Assembly (NCBI GenBank): GCA_963681505.1
Contig: OY811972.1
Span: forward strand, 12,884,102-12,948,101
Source of the DNA: Eunapius fragilis
Lineage: Eukaryota > Porifera > Demospongiae > Spongillida > Spongillidae
Length of the DNA stretch: 64,000 bases
Direction: 5' to 3'
Shown: positions 55,427 through 64,000 of the stretch, piece after piece
Numbering within the stretch: position 1 is the first letter of the stretch
Layout: each line of letters begins with the position of its first letter
Made by a program: the position numbers and the translations under genes
The notes under the pieces: generated by a model
What the model saw: only the letters and a program-made list of their open reading frames with translations
Databases searched by the model: none
Told to the model about the DNA's origin: nothing

Positions 55427-56430
55427 TTATGTGATCTTTTCTGGAAGTGACTTGTTGAAGTAATGTTCTGCCGCTGCATCATGTGGCAAATGGAAATACT
55501 GAAACATGACAAGGATCATTGCCTGCAGGTTCAATCATAGCAAAGCAAATTAAATTTAGAAGCATTCTTTATATGCAAAAGTACCTCAGGAAGAAGGTTG
55601 TTAAAGGTGAATGACATTCCCAATGGGCAGCCACTTTCAATACTAACTATATCACAAATTGCATTCAAATAGTTAATCATTTCAGGATTCTATTTATGGG
55701 AAAATACATGTAATGCAAGTACTGACAAATGTATATTTGTTATCTTACAAGAGGCAGAGAAGCTTTAATTGGCCATGTGTCTGCAATTCGCACAATATCA
55801 TGTTTTGAAAGCCTTTTCCCAACCTTTTCAAAATAGCATTCCTTCTATCTTGATGTCTTGCATTTGCACACATGTTTAAAATGAGTCTTACAAACCAATC
55901 AGAAATCCATTATATCATGCAGACCAACAAACTACATCAAATCTTTAAGTAATGTGCAGAGGGATGGGGAGCATCCTATTATTGGAGTTGATGCAAACAT
56001 GGTTTGGAATAAGCACAAGCACTAACATGTACTGTGTATCCTTCATAGTTGAATTATGTACTTCTGTTAATGATCGCTTCATCGTCTCCACGCTGCGTAT
56101 TAGGCACATTCTTTCACTGGTGATGTCACAGTCATCAGCCATCTCAAGCCTCATGGTCATATTTGGTGTTAGTATCTCATCTGTCAACATAATTAATTTG
56201 CATGCATTATAAAAATACAAGTATGTTAGGTTTACATCTTACCAAATTCGCACAATGAGTAGCTTGTCACTACAGTATCTGAAAACAATAATAGAAGTAA
56301 ACAATTCACTATAGACTAAGCACATACCTTTGTAGTCTGTGAAATGCTCAAGTAATGCTGAGCGCAATGCACTGGTAATATTTACAGAGATGCAATCATG
56401 TTCTGGTGAGCTATGCAAGTACCAAACCAT
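55427..56430 (-). CDS. Spliced gene of unknown function downstream of the Ulp1 gene
   Basis: Product not recognised. Exons (minus strand): 56328-56430 beginning ATG (VWYLHSSPEHD...), 56243-56278, about 56020-56180 (LTPNMTMRLEMADDCDITSE), a middle exon around 55750-55860 (LSKHDIVRIADTWPIKASL), one around 55595-55690 (INYLNAICDIVSIESG) and a last one ending TAA at 55427-55429 (HDAAAEHYFNKSL). The first two introns and the last ones have GT-AG borders and matching phases, which argues for a real gene. A one-base loss in an A-run near 55822 is needed to join two parts. The start lies only about 20 bp after the Ulp1 stop, so it could instead be the 3' half of the same transcript. Confidence 0.55.
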
Positions 56431-56449
56431 AATTTAGGTAAATTTGCAT

Positions 56450-57533
56450 TCAGTTCCCTAGCGTACATATCCAAGAATCGTTTATAAGCAACCACAATCT
56501 CAATACTTTTGTATCTGTCTACATAGAGAATAATCGTGACACAAATGAAATATACCTAGTGAAGTTGTACTTGAAAATTCAATGGTTTTCCCAATGCAAC
56601 ATGTTCAGCAATCTGATACCATTGCTTTTATAAAATAAATTTTTATTGCAAGATTGTTTTGCATACCTTGCAGACAAAGACACCACAGTCACTGTTGTTT
56701 TCTTGTTTTGGTGTTGTCTAATGATAACAAGGTTAAGTCACATCACATGTCAAGGTATATATATATATACCTTATACCTTTGATGTCACTGCATTCCACT
56801 GATTCGCAACAAATTGTTTTTGACCTTTTTTTATTCCACTAAACCAATGCAGTTCTGTCACAAGTTGCCTGTGCAATTAATTGATTTTAAAATGCATGTC
56901 AATTAATAGTAATAACCATTACATAATTTGTGAGTAGATATTTTTATAGTTCCATAAATAGCTGAGTGAATCATAGCATGTTATAGTTGTGTTGATGAAG
57001 TCAATCTTCTGCTTAAAAGAGTAACACTCATTAATCTGATCAGAACAATAATCTTACGCAAAGTAGCCAATGACAGTTATCCACGTTTATGGGAAGGAAT
57101 ATACATGATATCCTTTGCAGTGGTACCTGCCATTTAAATGCATGACTGCTATTTATTTTACATGGTGCAAAGATGGCCAACCTACCATGATCTCATTGCA
57201 TGGATGCTCTGTGACCCTTATGTTTGATTTTGAAGTAGAATTCTTTCCATTAATTTTCTGAAGAAAACTGAGCCAGCGCTGATAAAAGTATGGTGTTAAA
57301 AAAACATGCTCTCTTCTCTTTGTTTTTGAGAAGGCAACAGAATGTTCTAATTCCAGTAGCTTCATGAAAAAGTTTATTGTCTTATGAAAGATAAATAATT
57401 TATCATGTTTAACTGATTTAAGCACAATACCGCTTACCTCACTACCAATCCATTGGCCATTGCATATTGCAATTAGATCAGTCTTGGTCACTCTCCACCC
57501 TTTCAGCTCTAGCACACAGCTTTCTAAAAGATT
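56450..57533 (-). CDS. Ulp1/SENP-type (C48) cysteine protease domain, eight exons
   Basis: Exons on the minus strand: 57438-57533, 57186-57380, 57058-57126, 56923-57011, 56778-56868, 56667-56717, 56571-56624, 56450-56518; all introns are GT-AG, about 40-70 nt apart from two of about 90 (56625-56666 is only 42), and phases agree. The protein follows the C48 pattern: GQWIGSE then TINFFMKLLELE; IFLPINVDNCHWLLC (catalytic His at 57070-57072); TITCYDSLS (Asp at 56970-56972); PKQENNSDCGVFVC (oxyanion Gln; nucleophile Cys at 56685-56687); ALGKPLNFQ near the end. C48 enzymes cleave SUMO or related ubiquitin-like proteins, and related domains occur in several DNA transposons. The 5' side splices in frame to the Josephin-like part. 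Confidence 0.85.
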
Positions 57534-57578
57534 ATTTCATACTGACATTACAATCTATAAAGTGCCATCGGTATATAC

Positions 57579-58799
57579 CTTCTGCTGTTTTCATACAAGG
57601 ATCATCACATGATTCATCCACTGATGCCTCACCTAAATTGAAAATTCCAACCACCAAAAAACTAAAATCTAGTTATTAGAAACATATATAGGCAAACATA
57701 CATGAAGGATAAATATTATAGACACAAATTTTTCACCATGCCTTAGCATATTTAATATTTGATGTTCATTTGTGCATAATTTGAAAAAGTAAATTCAAAG
57801 GTCTTGAAGTGTTACACCCTTACATTTACCTTCATAGTTGATAGAATCGTTAGCAACTGGTATGCTTACAGCTGAAATGCACCTTGTAAAGATATGTGTA
57901 ATTAATAAATATAAATGGAAGTAAGCATATCAACAACTTACTTTGTCTTTGTTAGCTTTGGAATTGCATTTTTGAATGTGATCCCATAAAGGGAAAATTT
58001 AGGGTCTTTGTAAATGCCTTCAAAATACTGACTCAACAACCCTTCATCCATATGAATAGGACATTGCTTCATGGAATCCAATAAATATATATGCCCTGAT
58101 GCATCAATCCAAATAGTAGTGTAATGAGCTGTTTTAGGTATTCGAACTAAAAATGACATTGGGTAGCTGTGTGATGAATTAAGTGCTTCGCTGATACGTA
58201 GGCCTGGCTTTGTGAAATAGCTGTTCAAAACTCCACTTAGGTTAACCATGCTGTCACCAAGATTGTCAACTGCTTTTAAGAGTACCTCTATTGAATAACA
58301 CTGAAAGGTAGGTAAAGCTCAGATAATGGCATGTGAAGATCTGTGTTGTGACTTATCCACTGCTGATCAGCTATGCTGTTTAATAAGTTTACATCAAACT
58401 TCTCTTCTTGGTATGCGTTATTAAGTGCACATAGCCCACATAATGCAGTATCCCCTTGGACTTGCATGAAAATGCTGTTTTCATCGAATGTCTTCATGTT
58501 TATATGCATATATGTGCCTGGGGAAATAATTTCATAGACATATTGCATAATATCATTAATAGCTTTCTTCTCTGTATCGGACAATAAATCCCACCTTTTG
58601 TTGACTAGTTCATTTGCTGATATACATAAGTTGGTAAGTTTGAGTTCAACATCTGTATTAACAGAGCCAATTGTGTTTATTTTGGACTGAGTGTCCTGAA
58701 TTTTTTTAAAACAAGATTCCTTTTCCGAATTGACTGTCCCAATAATGTTCACATGAGATGAGCTATTTGTTGGCTTTGTAGCATTTCTTTTTTTGCCAC
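57579..58799 (-). CDS. Josephin-like cysteine protease domain, spliced to the Ulp1 domain
   Basis: The exon at about 58303-58799 ends in a domain with VQGDTALCGLCALNNAYQ (Gln and nucleophile Cys at 58438-58440) and NLLNSIADQQW. The next exon, 57952-58300, reads CYSIEVLLKAVDNLG, then AHYTTIWIDASGHIYLLDS, with His at 58124-58126 and Asp in the place of the third catalytic residue. This is the order of ataxin-3-type Josephin domains (Q...LC...LNN, then SIQV-like, then HW..., then LNS). Two small linker exons (57830-57882 and 57579-57632) join it, phase-correct, to the Ulp1 exon at 57533. The join at 58300-58303 is unresolved: an acceptor is visible but no good donor, so a one-base indel is possible. 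The triad looks intact. No ubiquitin-interacting motif is seen. Confidence 0.7.
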
Positions 58800-58818
58800 C
58801 TGTACTAGTTTATGTACT

Positions 58819-60197
58819 TCATTTAGATGTTGCAGCAGTTTTTCTAGCCTTCAACTTTGAAAGCTTGGCCTTTTTTGTTAACATCAATGTTACTTGGGGG
58901 TTACTCATCTTCTTCTGTTTTGATACATCTGTACACTCTTTCTTTTCTTTGAAAGGGATTTTTGGGTCTGAAATATGAGAAAAGTTATATGTAATGTCAA
59001 AAAGAGTGGTAGTCTGTTTACAGGTATTGTGATGTAACACTTTCGCTGTGGCTTCATCTACATGGGTTTGTTTAATTGGCATCTCAAATCCAAGTTGGTT
59101 AGCCCTTGTAGTGAACCAAATATAACAACATTTGTGATGACATTCAGGCTCAAATGCTATGCATTCCCAGCACATATGGCTGTAGCTTATAAATGGTGGT
59201 TGCTCTGACTGCTGCAATGAAAGAAGTAATGGGAATATATTATGTGTTCTAGACAGTTGCCATATATATAATCCAGCAAAATAATAGATGAATTTCCTAT
59301 CCATCAAGTGCTTAACTAAGGTAGTACTGTACATCTGGCACATTTTTTCACATTCAAGCTCTCAGATAGAAGTGCTACTATTGAGCAATCACAAAAGTAA
59401 CAGTAAATGTCAATCAGGGTATCTGGATCATCTTTGTGTAACAGATCTGTTCTATGAATGGTTAGGAGTATTGACTCAAGTGTAACATCAGATGAATTAT
59501 ATTCTGACATCAACAAAGTATTGGAGTGTTCAGAATCTGATTTCCTCACTGTGAAATGAAATTGCCTTTGGGAAGAAGCAAATTTGATTATCTCATCTCT
59601 CAAAACATTGGCTGAGAAACTTAATTTTTTAACCTTGGCATTAACAGTTGATCCTGCAGCTTCAATATATGTGCAAGGCACTAAGGAAGAAGCATGCAAA
59701 CTGACAATATGGCTTACTTCACCTTCTTCATATTTCACATGGTAGTATCCACCTTGCAGTTGAGCAATGATAGTCCCGACTTCATTGGGAACAACAACCA
59801 TTCCATGTGCATGAGGCTTATGAAACAAAACTTTCTCGTTGCACTGGAATGTTCTAGCCACAAATTTTCTCATGTATGCCTGGATGCTTCTTTCAGCATA
59901 TTTCTCTATTTCATTAAAATTAGTAAGTTCAATCTTATGCCTCAGAATGTTGATGTTGCTAATCATTGAGGCCAAAGCAACAAGTTCCTCCATAGTGCAA
60001 CACTCTGTGTCAAGCTGCTCTGACTGATGAATGCCAGTAAACATGTCAGCTTTTACATTCCTCAGTGTCAACTTTGGCATAGGCCTTGGAAGTGTGATTA
60101 ATAAGAAGTAGATAGAAATCATCATTTGGCCACAGGTCACTAACTGTTGGACCAAACTGTCATGACTCACGGCCAAAAAAAACAGTAAATGGAACAT
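58819..60197 (-). CDS. Middle part of the integrase polyprotein: chromo/KOW-like and zinc-binding segments
   Basis: Minus-strand frame 59329-60197 continues after the integrase in another frame; the change lies at or near a T8 run (60180-60187). It carries an EKVLFHKP...GTIIAQLQGGYYHVKY...SLV segment like the C-terminal chromo/SH3-like part of integrases. It then has CYFCDC...KKCARC, and an intron of 117 nt (59212-59328, GT-AG, phase 0) leads to exon 58819-59211 with CWECIAF...CHHKCC. The cysteines suggest one zinc-binding module split by the intron. The end of this exon is Lys-rich. How it connects to the Josephin exon is not settled. Confidence 0.6.
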
Positions 60198-60910
60198 TTC
60201 TGATTGTAGAATGCCACGTATTATTCAAAATATGTGCAGCTTCAGGCAGCTGCCATGGCCAAACATTACTTTGCTGTTGTGGCTCAAAGCTAAGTAGTCT
60301 AGCAGCAAGAACTTGTTTAACCTTCTTATTTAAACTTTCCACTTGTCCTTGACTTTGTGGGTGGTAAGGACTACCTTGAATTTTTTTGATTCCTAAATTT
60401 GTGCACAATGTATGAACAAAATTGGCTACAAACTCTTTCCCATTATCAGACTGTATTATATTGGGGCACCCAAACTGTATGAAAATAGAACACAAGGCTT
60501 TTGCCACCTCAACTGCAGTTTTTGAAAATAGTGGAACCAGCCAGCAGTATTTACTGAAGCAGTCAATTACACTTAATACAAGACGATAGTTATGATTAGA
60601 CTGAAGGCAGAGTGGACTTTTAGGCCCATACATCTCAATCAGATCAATCTGTATTCTGTCCATGACAGCATTGGATCTAACAGGCTGTGGAGGTGGCTGA
60701 GCAACTTCCAACCTCTTGATTAGCTTGCACAAACCTGTACAAGCGTGCAACGTGTCGGTTATAACTTTCTGGTAGCTGTTAATGGTATATCGCTTATTGA
60801 AGACGTTCTTGAGCTTATTTATTCCCAAAGGGAGGCATTCCTGACCTCCAGGCCGATGAATACCAGCAATAATTTCTTTTGCTCTTTCAATGTGCACAAC
60901 TTCTTTCATG
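60160..60910 (-). CDS. DDE integrase, Ginger/KRAB-A-domain-2-like
   Basis: A frame of 249 codons. An H2C2-like region (HRPGG...CTGLC, residues 18-61) precedes a retroviral-type integrase core: D89 in RIQIDLIEMYG, D155 in IIQSDNGKEFV, E191 in HPQSQGQVESLN. The D155-E191 spacing of 35 residues is the classic DD35E. A GPY-like end (PFTVFFGRES) closes the core. No RT or RNase H lies anywhere nearby, so this is an integrase-only element or a domesticated integrase, as in Ginger DNA transposons and KRBA2/GIN-1 type genes. An acceptor (ccttccag) lies just before the ATG, so the frame probably continues from an upstream exon. All three catalytic residues are present. Confidence 0.85.
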
Positions 60911-60984
60911 CTGGAAGGAACCTTTGTTGTTTAGTCTCGTGCAACGATTCAAAATATCGCCTCCTCATTGTCTTCGTTCATCGC

Positions 60985-61266
60985 AATGATAAAATTTGGA
61001 TCTGTAGTTTTGCCATTTTAATAAATAAACTTTCGATTGCACTGCCTGAAATTTCTGCTTCTTCATCTTTGTTACCTTTTAATACTTTCCACAACAAGTC
61101 ATACGTTTCCCGTCGCAATGGCCCTCTGTTAATGGCAGATCATGAACCGCTCTTTAGACATGTGAAGCACGAATATAATCTTATTTTCTCCTTGTGGAAA
61201 ACATTGGACAAAACGCGCTCACCTTTTTGCTTTTTAACTTGTCGTTCATCTTCAATCCACATGTGA
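60985..61266 (-). CDS. Probable 5' exon(s) of the integrase gene
   Basis: Minus-strand reading MWIEDERQVKKQK ends at a GTGAGC donor near 61222. After an acceptor near 61135 the frame reads GPLRRETYDLLWKVLKG, which resembles the N-terminal segment (…ETYxxLWxxL…) of KRAB-A-domain-2-like integrase proteins. Start and exact borders are uncertain. Confidence 0.45.
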
Positions 61267-61590
61267 ACTCGTGACTAATCGTTTTATATTAATAAATATA
61301 TAAAAAATTTATCGTAATGAAGAGACCAATGAAATGACTTTTCTTGTATAAATTTTGAACCCTTCAGGTTACAAGCAAGGAAATTGGATTCAGTTCTCAA
61401 TTTCAACCATCATTTTTGCACAAGAAAAGGTGTTATTAAAGGTTTTCAATAGTATCGAGTAAATAATCGCATTTTTCAATTGCAATTCCCGTAAACAACA
61501 TAGTTAAGCATTCACTTAGGTACCCACTGTGGTACCTATATATTGTAAGCGCATTCAAGGTTTGACCTCTTAAGTAAAAAGTTGATGGAA
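61267..61590. promoter_or_regulatory. Putative promoter region of the integrase gene
   Basis: An AT-rich stretch between the first exon and the satellite. It contains the dyad GGTACCCACTGTGGTACC at about 61530-61550. No defined TATA or start site can be assigned; the role is inferred from position only. Confidence 0.2.
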
Positions 61591-64000
61591 AGATCGGTCC
61601 CAATTGTCCAACCTATTCGATCCTATACTGCTCTACATATACTGCCTAAACTTAAATGGTAACGGTCGCCCACCCCCACTCTGTTAATATTAAGGCACTA
61701 TTAATACTTGAATAGAAAAATTAAAATTAAAATAAAAACAAAGGCCTTATTTTTATGCGGGAGAAATTGCGCTGTGGCTTTTGTTGTAAGCAGTGCTTAT
61801 CAATGATCAAACCTATATTACTGCCTAAACTTAAACGGTAGCGGTCGATCACCCCCCGCCCTGTTTATATATGTTAATTGGAGATATCACTTATACTTTA
61901 ATGCAGGCTGTGTCTTTTGTTGTTAGGAGTGCTTATCCAACCTAGTCAACCCTATACTGCGTATAAACCTAAACGGTACGCCCGTGGCCCGCCCTGTTTG
62001 TGTTTAGGCAGTAACTGAAAACAACACTTACTTAATACAGGGGAGACTTTCGTTCATATGAGTGCTTGTCCAAACTATTCGATCCTATACTGCTCTGCAT
62101 ACTGCCTAAACTTAAACGGTAGCAGTTGACCACCCCGCCCTGTTTATGTTAAAGCAGTACTTGGAAATAACACCGCTTATTTTAATGCAGGCGATGTGGT
62201 TTTTGTTGTCATGCATGCAGTTAGGAGTGCTTATCCAATTAACCTATTCGACCCTATATATACTGCCTAAACATAAACGGTACCCACGCCCTGTTTGTGT
62301 TACCAAAGGCAGTACCTGCATGCAAAAAACACTTATCCTTTTAAAAATACATATGCAGGAGAGATTGCACTGTGGCCTTAGTTCTTAGGAGTGCTTGTCC
62401 AACCTATTCGATCCTATTCTGCTCTAACCTACTGCCTAAACTTAATTGGTACAGAGGTCCGCCTTAATAATGTTCATGCACTATATTTCAAAAATGAAAA
62501 GGCCTTATTTTAATGCGGGAGAAATCAGATCCTACCTACATTACTGCCTAAACTTAAACTATAGCAGTCGACCACCCCGCCCTATATTTATGTTAAGGCA
62601 GTACTTGGAACTTAAATTCAGGCGATGTGACTTGTTGTTAGGACTCTATTCGACCCTATACGGCCTAAACCTAAACCCATGCACCCTGTTTGTGTTAAGG
62701 TAGTACCTGCATGCAAAAAAAGGGTATAATTTACTGAATATATTATATATGCAGGAGAAATTGCGATGTGGCTTTATAGTTATTAGCAGTGCTTGTCCAA
62801 CCTATTCAATCCTATATATACTGGCTCTACATACTCACTAAACTTAAACGGTGCAGTGACGCCTTGTTAATGTTAATGCCCTATATTATATACTTGCAAA
62901 AAATAAAATAAAAAAAGCAAAGGCCTTATTTTAATGCAGGAGAAATCAGGCGTGGCTTTTGTTGTAAGCAGTGCTTATCCATGATCCAATTAAACTTAAA
63001 TGATAGCGGTCGACCACCCCCGCCCTATTTATGTTAGGGCAGTACTTGGAAATAACACTTATACTTTAATGCAGGCTGTGTCTTTTGTTAGGAGTGCTCA
63101 TCCAACCTAGTCGACCCTATATTGCCTATAGACCAAAACGGTCCCCCCGCCCTGTTTATATTAAGGCAGTACCTGAAAAAAAGCACTTAGAGAAATTGCC
63201 CTGTGGCTACATCTATAGTTCTTATAAGTGCTTGTGCATGTCCAATTAACCTATTCGAACTGCTCTACTTACTGCCTAAACTTAAACGGTGCGGCGGTTG
63301 ACAACCCCCGTGCCCTGTTTATGCTAAGGCACTATACTTGCCAACAACAACAAAAAAAAACAAAGGAATTGTGGAAAAATTGAGCTGTGGTATTTGTTGT
63401 AAGCAGTGCTTATCCATGATCCAACCTATATTACTACCTATATATAACTAAAACGGTTGTGGTCAACCAGCCCCACCCTTTAGCTGTTTATATTAAGGCA
63501 GCACTGCTAATAATGCTTACTTTAATGCAGGCTATGGGGGAATACTTTAATGCAGGAGTAATTACCCTGTGGCTATATCGATAGTGCTTGTCCAATTAAC
63601 CTATTCGATCCTATATATACTGCTCTACTTACATGCCTAAACTTAAATAGTATACAGCGGTCGACAACCCCCGCGCCCTGTTTATGTTAAGGCACTATAC
63701 TTGCAACAACAAAAAACAAAGGCCTGTTTTATTAGGGAGAAATTGCGCTGTGGCTTATGTTTTAAGCAGTGCTTATTGATCCAACCTATTTTACTGCATA
63801 AACTAAAATGGTTTCGGTTGACCAGGTCCACCCTAGCTGTTTATATTAGGGCAGTACTGCAAATAAATCTTTAATGCAGATGATGTGGTTTTCGTTGTTA
63901 GGAGTGCTTATTCAACCTATTAGACCCTGTACTGCCTAAACCTAAACGGTGCCCCCGCTCTGTTTATGTTAAGGCACTATACTTGCAACAACAAAACAAA
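61591..64000 (+). repeat. Satellite array, right block, same orientation as the left block
   Basis: The same unit family (CTGCCTAAACTTAAACGGT cores at about 61650, 61818, 61967, 62103, 62265, 62550, 62660, 63270, 63635 and 63930) with the A, B and C type tails (GGTCGACCACC, GACCAGCCCCACCC, GTGCCCCCGCTC). It is less regular than the left block, with truncated units near 62430-62560 and 63530. It runs off the window edge. Confidence 0.9.

Noticed and set aside
60745-61266. Plus-strand frame of 173 codons over the integrase 5' region
   Set aside because: It is the antisense of the better-supported integrase exons and has no recognisable domain.
1-64000. tRNA, rRNA and other structured RNA genes
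   Set aside because: No cloverleaf with B-box GGTTCGAATCC-type sequence and no rRNA core sequence was noticed in a by-eye scan; a tRNAscan-SE and Rfam run would be decisive.

Overview
The window is eukaryotic, AT-rich, intron-containing and dominated by transposable elements. The best guess is an early-branching marine metazoan, most likely a demosponge. The reasons are an ankyrin / ROC-like GTPase / death-domain gene, very short introns (about 50-120 nt) with clean GT-AG borders, 99-bp ankyrin exons and dense foldback DNA. The taxon is an inference; no species-diagnostic gene is present.

Layout. 0-5 kb: a foldback MITE, fragments of a Lys/Arg-rich element protein and an intron-rich, unidentified cellular gene on the minus strand (about 1978-4130). 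5-9.4 kb: a 1.8-kb foldback, a second copy of the MITE family and empty DNA. 9.4-19.9 kb: at least eight copies of non-LTR retrotransposons that carry a restriction-like endonuclease. They are separated by (TAA)n microsatellites, and one copy is full length and open (10864-14337). 19.9-22 kb: a piggyBac-like scrap and a second, decayed RT family. 22-26.5 kb: a 1.16-kb foldback and the ankyrin-ROC-death gene. 26.5-35.5 kb: palindromes, MITEs and fragments. 35.6-40.6 kb: a broken Ty3/gypsy pol joined to a broken PIF1-helicase/OTU (Helitron-like) reading frame. 42.355-52.057 kb: one giant foldback element of about 9.7 kb whose dyad axis lies in a 42-bp minisatellite, with a complete hAT transposon inserted in one arm. 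53.3-55.2 and 61.6-64 kb: a satellite with a three-unit higher-order repeat. Between the two satellite blocks is an intron-rich minus-strand cluster: DDE integrase, chromo-like and zinc-binding segments, a Josephin-like cysteine protease spliced in frame to a complete Ulp1/SENP-type protease, and one more unidentified spliced gene.

The most unusual item is the integrase + Josephin-like + Ulp1 cluster: a transposon-type integrase next to two different ubiquitin/SUMO-type peptidases, with catalytic residues and splice sites preserved. Next come the giant palindrome with its central minisatellite and hAT insertion, the foldback MITE family whose two arms match each other within a copy but differ between copies, and the self-seeding TAA-targeted retroelement array. 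Several reading-frame breaks fall in homopolymer runs, so some pseudogene calls may reflect residual indel errors. No rRNA, tRNA, CRISPR or prokaryotic feature was seen.
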